DNA of 49,322 nt from an uncultured Prevotellaceae bacterium (GTDB taxonomy: Bacteria > Bacteroidota > Bacteroidia > Bacteroidales > Muribaculaceae), in assembly GCA_900320245.1 (NCBI GenBank), contig ONRP01000016.1:1-49322 (forward strand), read 5' to 3'. The notes below the pieces were generated by a model, which saw only the letters and a program-made list of their open reading frames with translations, searched no databases and was not told the origin of the DNA. A program made the translations under genes and the position numbers. Position 1 is the stretch's first letter. Each line of letters opens with the position of its first letter. Positions 26,188-33,743 of this stretch are shown here, one piece after another.

Positions 26188-26789
26188 AATAAAAAATGAT
26201 TAAATGGTGAATAAAAGCATTGATCACGTTGTCGCGTTTGACCTTTGCCGCCAATCAAGAGCCGCTCAACCAGCAAGGTTTATGGCCCTGAATACTACCC
26301 GCACGGGTGGAGATTCTGAGCCATAACGAAGCCTGACCTTGCAGCCCATGGAGCGGCACTACCTTTGCGGCGAAAGTCAGCAGCGACAATCAATGCCCAC
26401 CATCTAATCATTTCATGGCACCAGACTATCGTCATCATTCCACGCCCGCCAAGCGAAGGCACCAGCCTACATATAACCCCGCAAAGCGGAAGCAGCCGGA
26501 ACGGCTGCCGTGGCGATGTCGATGATGAGCGACGGCAAGCGAAAGGAGGCGAAGCGGTGAGACCTGGAGCCCAAGCAGAACAGGACACATGCGGCCGAGT
26601 GCAACGAGAGTGACGGGGTGGTACGGAGGGGAAGGAACGGCGAGCCAGCGAGGGAAGAGACTGAGCAACGTGCCACCCGGTCACGTGCCCCACGTGCCCG
26701 TCGTGAGGCATGATAGGCTCGAGGTTGTGAGCGAAGCCGACAAGCGCAGCCATCGCCAACAGCGACATCGGGGCGTGGGGTTGGGCCCC
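26188..26789. other. GC-rich gene-free region 1, candidate long structured RNA
   Basis: About 600 bp without a credible gene. It begins with a folded element (26273-26342) and contains TACCTTTGCGG at 26360-26370, which resembles a plus-strand -7 element. Hairpins include GCAGCCG/CGGCTGC (26492-26508) and CCGC/GCGG (26479-26488). AGGCGAAGCGG at 26547-26557 recurs at a similar offset in region 2 (27850-27860). It ends at the hairpin at 26796-26821. The open frames here are GC-driven and share no protein family. Confidence 0.5.
26273..26342 (+). ncRNA. Structured element, copy 1
   Basis: Nested stems: GCAAGG/CCTTGC (26273-26278, 26337-26342), TATGGC/GCCATA (26281-26286, 26320-26325), GAAT/ATTC (26290-26293, 26313-26316) and CTACCC/GGGTGG (26295-26300, 26305-26310) with a GCAC loop. 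Copy 2 at 27613-27686 has the same shape, different stem bases and identical unpaired A, AG and TGA bases. The apical U-G pair is allowed only on the plus strand, so I give plus sense. Confidence 0.6.
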
Positions 26790-26821
26790 AAAAAAATGAG
26801 CGGCTCTCTCGAGCGGCTCAT
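26790..26821 (-). terminator. Intrinsic terminator with GAGA loop
   Basis: On the minus strand ATGAGC-C-GCTC pairs with GAGC-C-GCTCAT around a GAGA loop, followed by TTTTTT. The operator-bearing promoter at 26866-26903 lies only about 50 bp upstream, so transcription from it would yield an RNA of about 70 nt unless read through. The core GCCGCTCGNGAGAGCCGC recurs at 40950-40973. Confidence 0.75.
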
Positions 26822-26865
26822 CTTCACAATTAACTTTATTAAATTGTACAGAATTTTCTAATCGC

Positions 26866-26903
26866 TGCGAAGGTAATATATATTTTTGGTATACCAATAA
26901 TAT
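26866..26903 (-). promoter_or_regulatory. Promoter-like element with operator palindrome
   Basis: TTGGTATACCAA (26886-26897) is a perfect 12-bp palindrome extended by ATATT/AATAT-type flanks to 26880-26903. TACCTTCG (minus strand, about 26873-26866) differs at one base from TAnnTTTG. The palindrome resembles those at 22988-23023 and 46818-46844. Confidence 0.5.
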
Positions 26904-26918
26904 TTTGATGGTTAAGTA

Positions 26919-26946
26919 TAAAAAAATGCCCCTCTTCGAGAGGGGC
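26919..26946 (-). terminator. Intrinsic terminator of the PRTase-like gene
   Basis: GCCCCTCTCGAAGAGGGGC on the minus strand (26946-26928) followed by ATTTTTTTA, 17 bp after the stop codon. Confidence 0.88.
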
Positions 26947-26962
26947 ACGTCAATCAGTTCTA

Positions 26963-27538
26963 TCAATCATTCTTGCTGTCTCCCGTCTGGGTGACGGCAA
27001 GGAAGATGCCGGCTACCACGATAGCGCCCATGCTCTCGAGGTACTCAACCATATTGGCAAAACTCTTGCCTTTGGTGATGACGTCATCGAAGATGACAAC
27101 TTTGCGACCGTTGAAGAATTTGGCGTCGAATTTGAGGACCGACACCTTGGAGATAGACTTGCACACCTTGTGCTCATGGAGTGCCAGCCGCTCACCTTCA
27201 ACCTTGATATGCTTGTAGGCGTTAGCCATCTTGGTCGCCTTGCATACTTCACCCGAGAATTGCTCGTAGCGCATGCAGGTTTTCTGCTGGGTGCTTGCAG
27301 GGATGCAGACCAGGGTAAGGTCTTCGAGTCCGGGCAGGTTCTCGTCGAGCGTCTCGCTGACCCATTGAGCGACCTCGCTAGAGGTGGAGACTTCGCCGTC
27401 CTTGAATTTCCATACCTTCTTACGGATGCCCCAGGCTTGTCCTGTTGCCTGGACCGAGGTAGGGATGTAAGTGTAACGTGCTGCCATGAAGATGTTGTCG
27501 TTGTTAACGAAAGCCGAAGTGTTGTTAATGCGTACCAT
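26963..27538 (-). CDS. Phosphoribosyltransferase-like protein
   Basis: A 191-residue protein with the 13-residue PRPP-binding motif of type I phosphoribosyltransferases, VVIFDDVITKGKS (about residues 147-159). It is preceded by a conserved central strand region (LEDLTLVCIPASTQQKTCMR) and followed by LESMGAIVVAGIFLAVTQTG. The two adjacent acidic residues of the motif (DD) and the TKGKS loop are intact, so PRPP binding is plausible. The base substrate cannot be told; ComF-like, adenine/orotate and nucleotide-salvage roles are all open. It is a single gene with its own terminator, flanked on both sides by long non-coding regions, and its upstream region shares the folded element with the gene at 25948-26187. 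A role in nucleotide economy during infection is inference. Confidence 0.75.
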   Translation of the reverse strand: MVRINNTSAFVNNDNIFMAARYTYIPTSVQATGQAWGIRKKVWKFKDGEVSTSSEVAQWVSETLDENLPGLEDLTLVCIPASTQQKTCMRYEQFSGEVCKATKMANAYKHIKVEGERLALHEHKVCKSISKVSVLKFDAKFFNGRKVVIFDDVITKGKSFANMVEYLESMGAIVVAGIFLAVTQTGDSKND

Positions 27539-28179
27539 AATAACAGTGATTTTAGTGAGTTAATAATTCATTGATTACACTGCTTTGTGGCGAGCGATGT
27601 TAGTGACTTCCAGCAAGGGTTGCCCGGATAATTACTACCCTGCAGGGGGTGGAGAATTGTCTGAGGCGACTCGACATGGCCCTTGCCTGTCACGTGTCGC
27701 CGCAACTTTGCGGTGAAATCAAGAATTACTCACTGAATCACTTTGGTGCGTATGGGTCACACGAGCGCCGACAACGGCACCCGATTACCAGGCAGCGACA
27801 GCCCCACCCGGCACAGGCAAGAGCCGCATCCGTCCGTGATGAAATTCATAGGCGAAGCGGCCAAGCCCAACAGGTCAGAGCCGACAGAACCAGCCGACCG
27901 AAGCCCATGGTCCGCCTCCCACAGGAGGAAACCGCGCCACGGCGATGAACGGGTGCTACCGCCTGATGGGCGACCATGTAAGGATAGCATGTAAGGTTGA
28001 GGGGTGAGCGCGAGAGGGGAACAAGTCCCAAGGTGCCCGTCCTCAGATGCCAAATCGGCGGCAGCATCATCACCGCCAAAGGCTGTCCACCAATCTCCGA
28101 GAGCGAGGGCCGGTAGTAGCCGAAACATTCAAGTTGTTGAAGGAATGGAAAGAACTGATTGGCGCCCCCGGGGGACAAC
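27539..28179. other. GC-rich gene-free region 2, candidate long structured RNA
   Basis: About 640 bp without a credible gene, paralogous to region 1 by its folded element and by AGGCGAAGCGG at 27850-27860. It also holds CCGCA/TGCGG (27700-27714) and GGCGCCCCCGGGGG-type GC runs (about 28161-28175). The short open frames in it have no relatives that I can recognise and differ from those of region 1, as expected if neither is coding. Confidence 0.5.
27613..27686 (+). ncRNA. Structured element, copy 2
   Basis: Stems: GCAAGG/CCTTGC (27613-27618, 27681-27686), GTTGCC/GGCGAC (27619-27624, 27665-27670), GATAATT/AATTGTC (27627-27633, 27655-27661) and CTACCC/GGGTGG (27635-27640, 27647-27652). The loop bases A (27634), AG (27653-27654) and TGA (27662-27664) equal those of copy 1. 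Three G-U pairs here would be A-C on the minus strand. Confidence 0.6.
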
Positions 28180-28210
28180 AAAATGGCGCGACCATCACTG
28201 GCAGCGCCAT
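28180..28210 (-). terminator. Intrinsic terminator after terminase
   Basis: ATGGCGC (28210-28204, minus strand) pairs with GCGCCAT (28189-28183), with an inner CCA-GTGA-TGG and a TTTT tail. It also forms the right end of non-coding region 2. Confidence 0.7.
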
Positions 28211-28236
28211 CCGCACGTTTAACTAATAACTAAATC

Positions 28237-28244
28237 CAAATTTA
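28237..28244 (-). promoter_or_regulatory. Promoter-like -7 element downstream of terminase
   Basis: TAAATTTG on the minus strand, between the terminase stop and the terminator at 28180-28210. If active it would make only an RNA of about 50 nt before the hairpin. Confidence 0.35.
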
Positions 28245-28255
28245 TTATGAACGCA

Positions 28256-29881
28256 TCACATCGATGATGTCACAGCCATTCTGAAAGCCACTTTCGGGAA
28301 GCGTTCACAGCCTATGCACAGCGTGTCGAAGGCGTCGCTGCCGTCGGTGCGTGCTTCCAGTTTATCTTCTTCGGTCTCGGCAAGTTTCTCGCCTCGTTTA
28401 TCTTTGCCGCCGTTATAGACGCCGGCTGTCTGGATCGAGACCAGCAGGTCCTCGTTGTTCTCCCGGTTGATCATCACCTTGAGGCGAGACTTGCCAGCGA
28501 GCATTCGGTTGATGAGCAACTGTTTCTCGATGTGGCGCATCGGCTTGCCGATGTACACATCATTGACACGCCAGCCACGCGCCTTGAAGGCATTCGTGAT
28601 GACCCACTTGAAGTCCTGGTCATTGACGGCATAGTTGCTGCCAAGGGCCGTGCTGTCATAGTAGAAAACCACCTCTTTGCGCTTGTGGTGTCGATAGTAC
28701 CGGCAGAAGTCATCCACCAACTCAGGCAGTTTTCTCTCGAACTTCACGAAGAACGACTTCACGACCAGCAGTTGGCTGTTCCTGGTCTGCCCTGCCACGA
28801 GCCAGTTGATGTTGCTGTTGTAGTCAAAGGCGATGGCAATAGGCTGGTTGGCATCGGTGTCACTGTCGGCCAGTGAGCACGGTTCCTGTATTTTGTCGAA
28901 GCGGTATTCCAGGTTATCCAGGTAACTGAAGTTAGTCGCACTGTACTTGTTCGACTCCGTCATCGAGTTGTAGAAGCCGTCACGTGCGATGCCGATACGT
29001 TTGCACAACACCGATGTCTGGAATGTCAACGGCGGCAGGTCACGCTTCAGTTGGTTGATGAAAGCCTCCCCCAGCACCTGCATGTTGTAGATTGTGCTGG
29101 CCTCCCGGTAGTAGGTGGCCACCGAGCGCATCCGGCACAGGTCACGGTGGAGCGTGCGGATCTTGCTTTGGATTGACCTAGACGGTTCCTTGCCTGCCGC
29201 CACGAGGTCACGGATGTGTGCCTCGTATCGCCAAATCTCATAGACCGTGCCCTGGATCAGGGTGATGAGTTCCTTGTCGCACTTCTTTTCGTAGTTCAGG
29301 AACCACGAGCCCTTCTTTGTCACGGGCATATCGCTCGTGATGAGCATCCCATGGTGGAAGTAGTGCTTACCGAAGTACTGGCGGTTACCACGGTTGGCGG
29401 GCAAGGTCTCATCCTTGAGTTGTTCGAAGTCGATGAACTTCGCCTCATCGATGTCCAGGGCATCATAGGACTGCGAGTTTGACGTGCCGCTACGATCCTG
29501 GGAGATGATGAAACCGATGCTACCGTTGTAGAACGAAAGCACGTTCTCATAGTTCTCCGGCTTGAAGATGGGGTCTGGCCATCCCCAAGCCTTGGGCGGT
29601 TTGATGCCGATGCACCAATGCACGTTGCGCTTGTAGCCCAATTTTTCCCAGTGTGTGAGCATCGACGGCAGCGTGTTGGTCAGCGCACGCTTACAGTTGG
29701 GCGACACGATGCCCGTGATGCTGCCCGGCATGCGCTGCATGTTGCGCAGGTTCCACAGGGCATGGATGACGCCTTTACCAAGGGCACGGCCCGCACAGAG
29801 GACGGTGTCTTTGGCCCCGGTGTAAATCACCTCCATCTGGATGTCATTAAGGTAGAACGGTTGTGCGTCATTCGGATTCAT
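28256..29881 (-). CDS. Terminase large subunit
   Basis: A 541-residue protein, the ATP-driven DNA-packaging motor with a C-terminal nuclease. From the ATG at 29881 (MNPNDAQPFYLNDIQMEVIY), the Walker A-like loop is CAGRALGKGVIHA (about residues 28-40), the Walker B is YDALDIDEAKFID (about 139-151), and QDRSGTSNSQSYDAL precedes it. The C-terminal RNase H-like nuclease has IAFDYNSNINWLV, VVFYYDSTALG and the final acidic GSDAFDTLCIGCERF. A longer frame would begin far inside the small-subunit gene and is rejected; the chosen start overlaps that gene by 14 bp. The protein would bind the portal during head filling. Confidence 0.88.
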   Translation of the reverse strand: MNPNDAQPFYLNDIQMEVIYTGAKDTVLCAGRALGKGVIHALWNLRNMQRMPGSITGIVSPNCKRALTNTLPSMLTHWEKLGYKRNVHWCIGIKPPKAWGWPDPIFKPENYENVLSFYNGSIGFIISQDRSGTSNSQSYDALDIDEAKFIDFEQLKDETLPANRGNRQYFGKHYFHHGMLITSDMPVTKKGSWFLNYEKKCDKELITLIQGTVYEIWRYEAHIRDLVAAGKEPSRSIQSKIRTLHRDLCRMRSVATYYREASTIYNMQVLGEAFINQLKRDLPPLTFQTSVLCKRIGIARDGFYNSMTESNKYSATNFSYLDNLEYRFDKIQEPCSLADSDTDANQPIAIAFDYNSNINWLVAGQTRNSQLLVVKSFFVKFERKLPELVDDFCRYYRHHKRKEVVFYYDSTALGSNYAVNDQDFKWVITNAFKARGWRVNDVYIGKPMRHIEKQLLINRMLAGKSRLKVMINRENNEDLLVSIQTAGVYNGGKDKRGEKLAETEEDKLEARTDGSDAFDTLCIGCERFPKVAFRMAVTSSM

Positions 29882-30488
29882 CGTCTTCGTCTTCTGTCGG
29901 GTGGAACAATTCGTCAGCATTGAAGTCAACCGGTTCGAAATCCACATCCTCGACTTCATCGTTCCAGTAGGAGGCGATTTTCTTTTGGATTTTCTCGCGG
30001 ATGTTCGGCACCGGCTTGAAGCCTGCCACGCTCGGGTCATCAGTAGGCTTCATCGGCTGGATCGCTATCTTGTCAAAGCCACGGTCCACCAGGTCCTCCT
30101 TGTCCAGTTGGGTGTACTTGGCATATTTGTCGGCTGCTGCCACCATGGATCGAGCGTCATGGTTGACTCTCGCCATCTCATAACTGCTCTCAATCATCTG
30201 GAGGAACTTGTAGCGGTGGTATTCCTTTGTCGCCTTGTGCACCTCCCCGAGAATGATCTTGATGATGCGGATGTCCTGATAGGCCTGGGTGCGCTGCACG
30301 CCATAGAGCCGGATGATGCGCTGAGCGATGTCACGGTCTCGTGTCATGGGCTGCTGCAGCCAGTAGGTATAGATGTCGCGGAGGCGCAACAATCGATCTT
30401 GCATCGGAGCAGGGATTTTCGCCTCGTTCATCTGTTCCACTGAGTCGAACAGGTGCAGTTTTGCTATTTCGATGGACGGTTGGCTCAT
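29868..30488 (-). CDS. Terminase small subunit candidate
   Basis: A 206-residue protein (MSQPSIEIAKLHLFDSVEQM). The central region has a helix-turn-helix look (MTRDRDIAQRIIRLYGVQRTQAYQDIRII split over two helices), followed by a helical oligomerisation region. The C-terminal tail is acidic (DADELFHPTEDEDDESE-type), which is common in small terminases and contacts the large subunit. It directly precedes the large subunit with a 14-bp overlap. DNA recognition at a pac or cos site is the expected role. Positional evidence is strong, domain evidence moderate. Confidence 0.65.
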   Translation of the reverse strand: MSQPSIEIAKLHLFDSVEQMNEAKIPAPMQDRLLRLRDIYTYWLQQPMTRDRDIAQRIIRLYGVQRTQAYQDIRIIKIILGEVHKATKEYHRYKFLQMIESSYEMARVNHDARSMVAAADKYAKYTQLDKEDLVDRGFDKIAIQPMKPTDDPSVAGFKPVPNIREKIQKKIASYWNDEVEDVDFEPVDFNADELFHPTEDEDDESE

Positions 30489-30805
30489 AGGTCTTCGTCG
30501 GCAGCCATATCACGAAGGAAGATGTTCACCTGCTGCACGGCCAGCGGACTACCCATCTGGCTCAATTCCAACTCACGTTTACGGTACGCCAAAGCCGTCT
30601 CAGCCTTAGCCTTGATGTATACCTGTCGCAGGGGCGACTGTTTGTCGGTGATGGCCATGCGCAATTTATCCTCATCGGCATCGATAAGTGCAGCGATTTC
30701 GGTGATTGGTGTCAAGGCAGCAGCGAGGTCAGCGATACGTTGTACCTGTTCGGCGCTAAAAGTCACCGGGCTTGAGTCCAGCGGAGCGTAGGTGATTGAA
30801 TCCAT
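30485..30805 (-). CDS. Small helical protein upstream of terminase
   Basis: A 106-residue protein (MDSITYAPLDSSPVTFSAEQ). The segment AEQVQRIADLAAALTPITEIAALIDADEDKLRMAI (read in two parts) looks like a helix-turn-helix of the terminase-small/transposase kind, followed by a long amphipathic helix. It overlaps the terminase small subunit by 4 bp and the upstream gene by 50 bp. It could be a second DNA-recognition component of packaging; function not proven. Confidence 0.55.
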   Translation of the reverse strand: MDSITYAPLDSSPVTFSAEQVQRIADLAAALTPITEIAALIDADEDKLRMAITDKQSPLRQVYIKAKAETALAYRKRELELSQMGSPLAVQQVNIFLRDMAADEDL

Positions 30806-31238
30806 CGTTCAGTTGATTGTAAATGTTGAAGTCGCTAATAACGACGCCGCACTCGGTGCGTCCGCCGACAGTCTGGTTCTGTGAAGTGACGATTGCCACG
30901 CGGTGTGTATCGTTGCTCATCAGCACCACCTTGCTGTGGTTCTGGCAGAGAACCACCTCATCACACAAACTGCGCATCATCGGCATCAGTTCCATGGTCT
31001 TCTTGGTGGCCTTCATGTCCAGGAACAAGGAGCAAGTCTGTACCAAGGAGTCCTTTTTGAGGCGGTGCAGCCGTCTGAGAAAGGACTCGCTGGTCGAGAA
31101 GGTCGAGATGGTCAACTGTGACGGTCCTATTTGCTGCAGCACCTGGTTAATCACCTCAGCCAGGTTGGTGCGGCTGTCGAAATACACCTGACAAGGGGTT
31201 TTCGATAGCGGCGCCAGGGAGAAGCCCACCTTACTCAT
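30756..31238 (-). CDS. Phospholipase-D-like domain protein
   Basis: A 160-residue protein (MSKVGFSLAPLSKTPCQVYF). The C-terminal half has a half HKD-like motif: HSKVVLMSND followed by VAIVTSQNQTVGGRTE, that is HxK(x)4 then S-x-N and a glutamate, as in single-motif PLD-like nucleases that dimerise. The N-terminal half (NLAEVINQVLQQIGPSQLTI) fits the alpha/beta lobe of the same fold. PLD-like proteins include nucleases and lipases; in a packaging operon next to terminase genes a nuclease or helper role is plausible but unproven. It overlaps genes on both sides. Confidence 0.55.
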   Translation of the reverse strand: MSKVGFSLAPLSKTPCQVYFDSRTNLAEVINQVLQQIGPSQLTISTFSTSESFLRRLHRLKKDSLVQTCSLFLDMKATKKTMELMPMMRSLCDEVVLCQNHSKVVLMSNDTHRVAIVTSQNQTVGGRTECGVVISDFNIYNQLNDGFNHLRSAGLKPGDF

Positions 31239-32040
31239 CTGCTGTCACATCGATGCCCAAATCGCGGAGTTCGGCGCTGACTTTGGCACCCAGGATGCCA
31301 CCAGCAGCGCGGAGCGACGCCACAGCAGCAATAATCTTGTCCGTCGCCTCATCGCACTTAGCGCCATCCTGTTCGCCCACGGCCTTGATGAGGGCATTCT
31401 TCCACTTCGAGATAGACTTGCGTGCAGCATTGATTCTCGCCTTATCCCTTTGAGCGGCTTGGTCGTCGGCAGTGTTGTCTTCAACGGCAGTTGAAGGCTC
31501 CTGACCGATGACGAAGGCGTCATACTTAGCCAGGTTCTCGCGATACTTACGGTCGGCCTCCTCAAGAAGTACCAGGAACTCGTATCGGTCACACGGCTGA
31601 GCCTTCTCCATACCCTTGAGGCGCTCATGCAGTTCCTTCACTTTGCGGAAGTTCTCGAAGTTGTCGTCCCAAAGTTTCTGGATCTCTGCAGGGAGTTGTT
31701 CGTGGTCATCACGTTTGCCTTTGGCCACCGTGCCCAGAGGAAGTTCCGCATCGGCAGAGATGACGGGGACTTGCTTGAGCGTCTCTTCGGCTGCCGGCAT
31801 CACCACACGTTCCATCTTCACCACATCGGCCATGGTCAAGCCGTCGAGCCGGATCTGCAGATGTTTGCGCAGTTCATACTCAAGTTTCTCGGCAAAGCGT
31901 TCAGGGCGACGCATGATGTTGGCATAGAGCACGCGGTTGCGGTTCAGTTGCAGCAGCATTTGTGCTCCGGCGGCCAGGTCACGCTCACTGGCGGCGGTAT
32001 TGAGCCATTCTTGAATCTTCTGAGTGAATTTTTCGTCCAT
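31231..32040 (-). CDS. Hypothetical helical phage protein
   Basis: A 269-residue, mostly helical and charged protein (MDEKFTQKIQEWLNTAASER). It has a conserved-looking region LYANIMRRPERFAEKLEYEL and LTMADVVKMERVVMP, and a lysine/arginine/aspartate-rich middle. No known motif and no membrane segment. It is the first gene after the capsid-operon terminator at 32054-32090 and heads the terminase operon, overlapping the PLD-like gene by 8 bp. Comparable helical proteins precede terminase in several Bacteroides prophages; role unknown. Confidence 0.58.
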   Translation of the reverse strand: MDEKFTQKIQEWLNTAASERDLAAGAQMLLQLNRNRVLYANIMRRPERFAEKLEYELRKHLQIRLDGLTMADVVKMERVVMPAAEETLKQVPVISADAELPLGTVAKGKRDDHEQLPAEIQKLWDDNFENFRKVKELHERLKGMEKAQPCDRYEFLVLLEEADRKYRENLAKYDAFVIGQEPSTAVEDNTADDQAAQRDKARINAARKSISKWKNALIKAVGEQDGAKCDEATDKIIAAVASLRAAGGILGAKVSAELRDLGIDVTADE

Positions 32041-32053
32041 AATTTTTTGTATT

Positions 32054-32090
32054 AAAAAGCGGGCTCTCGCCGTTGCCGAAGAGGGCCCGC
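32054..32090 (-). terminator. Intrinsic terminator of the capsid operon
   Basis: GCGGGCcCTC pairs with GAGaGCCCGC on the minus strand (32090-32059), with TTTTT at 32058-32054. Confidence 0.85.
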
Positions 32091-32127
32091 CACTGTGATT
32101 ATGAAATTATGATATAAAAGCCGGCTG

Positions 32128-32733
32128 TTAGTTCCCGGTGATGGGTGAGCCATCCTCACCGCTGAAGTTGCCGTCCTCAGCCTCAATCTTACCGAGGTAG
32201 TAGGGGCTGGGCATCTCATCGGTCACCGCCACGTTGATGGTGGTACCGGCCTGGTCGGTCTCGCTGGAGCCGCTCTCCTGAGAGGGAGTCACGTTCGTCT
32301 CGAACGCCTCGTTGCCGAGCAGACGGTACTGGCCGTCGCGCTGGGGCCACAGGAACACGAGATCGTCGGCGTTAGCCTGGCGGCAGAAGCCCACAGCGTC
32401 GGCATTCAGACCGGGATAGCGGAAACTAGCCTGGTTGTTGAACGTCTTGCTGGGTTTCTCGCCCTGGCTCTCGCTGGTCACGCTCGACTGGGGGGTCACC
32501 AGGTCGATACGCAGCCACTTCTTGTCGGCAGCGAGGACGAAGTCACCGGTCAACTGACCGAGTTTCCTCATCGTTGCGCCGGTGTCGGTGACGTTGGTGC
32601 GGGTGGGCCAGGTGACGATGTCACTCTTGGGGATGTAGTACACGTGAGGGCGCAGACCGGGAAGCACGGTCGTGCCCTTGCAATGCTGCAGGGAGGCATA
32701 CAGGGCCTCATTAGCGCAATCACTGGGTGTCAT
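32128..32733 (-). CDS. Tail tube / major tail protein candidate
   Basis: A 201-residue beta-rich protein (MTPSDCANEALYASLQHCKG) following the capsid gene. The phrase 'LPGLRPHVYYIPKSDIVTWP' and its strand-rich body resemble tail tube proteins of Bacteroidetes siphophages. Its C-terminal 70 residues are serine/glutamate/glycine rich, possibly a decoration or linker. AAGGAG lies about 10 bp before the ATG, one of the strong SD sites of this prophage. It ends 37 bp before the operon terminator. Assignment rests on position and composition. Confidence 0.45.
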   Translation of the reverse strand: MTPSDCANEALYASLQHCKGTTVLPGLRPHVYYIPKSDIVTWPTRTNVTDTGATMRKLGQLTGDFVLAADKKWLRIDLVTPQSSVTSESQGEKPSKTFNNQASFRYPGLNADAVGFCRQANADDLVFLWPQRDGQYRLLGNEAFETNVTPSQESGSSETDQAGTTINVAVTDEMPSPYYLGKIEAEDGNFSGEDGSPITGN

Positions 32734-32766
32734 GTTCAGGATCTCCTTTCTTTAATGGTTCAACAA

Positions 32767-33741
32767 TTAGTGGCTCACATAGAGTTTGCCGACAAGCAGG
32801 TTCTCGGGAGAGATGCTCTCGAACTGAACGCCGAAGAACATCGTTGCGATGAACTGGAGCACGAAGGCCTCATGCTTCTCGATGATTACATCCTCTTCGT
32901 CGCCCTCCTGATCGCAGCCCACGAGCATGTTGCTGGCGGGGGTCAGGTAGACATAGGGAGAGTTGGCCATGTTGGCCAGGGGCACGAAGTTCACGCGCTC
33001 GAAGCCCTCGACAACGGCCTTCTTGAACTCGGTGTTGTAGGGGATGGCACCGACGGTGGCCTGATAGTCCTTCAGGTAGGCACGGTAGATGGCGGGAGCG
33101 CAGTACAGGTTCACCTGGCGGTCGCCATCGACCAGCAGTTCATGGGCAGCCTCGCACAGTGCTACGATGCTGTCATAGGCGTTGCTAGACGTGATGGCGG
33201 CGGAGAAGTTGAACAGGTTGCCGATGGAGGTGCTGATGGTCGGTGTGGAAGCACCGATTTCAGCAGCGGCGATTGTGTCAAAGCCGTTGAACAGGTCGGC
33301 GCTGGTGGTGCCGTTGTCGTTGCGCACAGCGTTGAAGATGTGCGAACTCAGGTTGTGGCCCAACTTGGCAGCGAGGAAAGCCAGCACACGGCGTGCAATC
33401 TCGACGTTGGTCAGTTGCTCGCCCTTGGTGATGGCGCTGTCGTAGATGCTCTTTACCACGCTGTTGGGGTCGAACTTCTTAACGACACTACCCAGGAAGG
33501 TCTCGAGGGTGCGGCCCTTGATGTTGATGTCGTTGGTGTCGATGCGGGTGTTGCTGTAGGGGCCCAGGTCGATGGTACCGCTCAGTTCGCCCACGGTCTC
33601 CTTGTAGCGGATGCCACGACGCACGGTCATATACTGGGTGGTCTCACGCATGGCGTGCATGGGGACCTGGATAATTTCCTTGCGGAACTTGTGAGCGCTC
33701 TGTGCTAACTCAGTGGGGGTGATTAATGCTTTAGATGCCAT
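32767..33741 (-). CDS. Major capsid protein
   Basis: A 324-residue protein (MASKALITPTELAQSAHKFR), the most likely coat protein of the prophage. It sits directly downstream of the protease/scaffold gene (2-bp gap), as HK97-fold capsid genes do. An N-terminal helical arm region is followed by a beta-rich body with VNLYCAPAIYRAYLKDYQ, then YVYLTPASNMLVGCDQEGDE (a spine-helix and strand pattern). The C-terminal strand MFFGVQFESISPENLLVGKL is of the sort found in P-domains. No close named family can be given from sequence alone, but length, composition and context agree. Confidence 0.75.
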   Translation of the reverse strand: MASKALITPTELAQSAHKFRKEIIQVPMHAMRETTQYMTVRRGIRYKETVGELSGTIDLGPYSNTRIDTNDINIKGRTLETFLGSVVKKFDPNSVVKSIYDSAITKGEQLTNVEIARRVLAFLAAKLGHNLSSHIFNAVRNDNGTTSADLFNGFDTIAAAEIGASTPTISTSIGNLFNFSAAITSSNAYDSIVALCEAAHELLVDGDRQVNLYCAPAIYRAYLKDYQATVGAIPYNTEFKKAVVEGFERVNFVPLANMANSPYVYLTPASNMLVGCDQEGDEEDVIIEKHEAFVLQFIATMFFGVQFESISPENLLVGKLYVSH

Positions 33742-33743
33742 GG

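Noticed and set aside
26589-26861. Plus-strand 90-codon open frame in the same tract
   Set aside because: No start context, no family features, and it crosses the terminator hairpin; the paralogous tract has no corresponding frame.
26295-26966. Minus-strand 223-codon open frame in the first gene-free tract
   Set aside because: It runs through a terminator, an operator-like palindrome and the folded element, and its sequence is proline/arginine/serine-rich low-information text as expected from GC-rich non-coding DNA.
26188-28255. Group II intron, retron or diversity-generating element
   Set aside because: No reverse transcriptase gene in the window and no recognisable intron domain V or VI.
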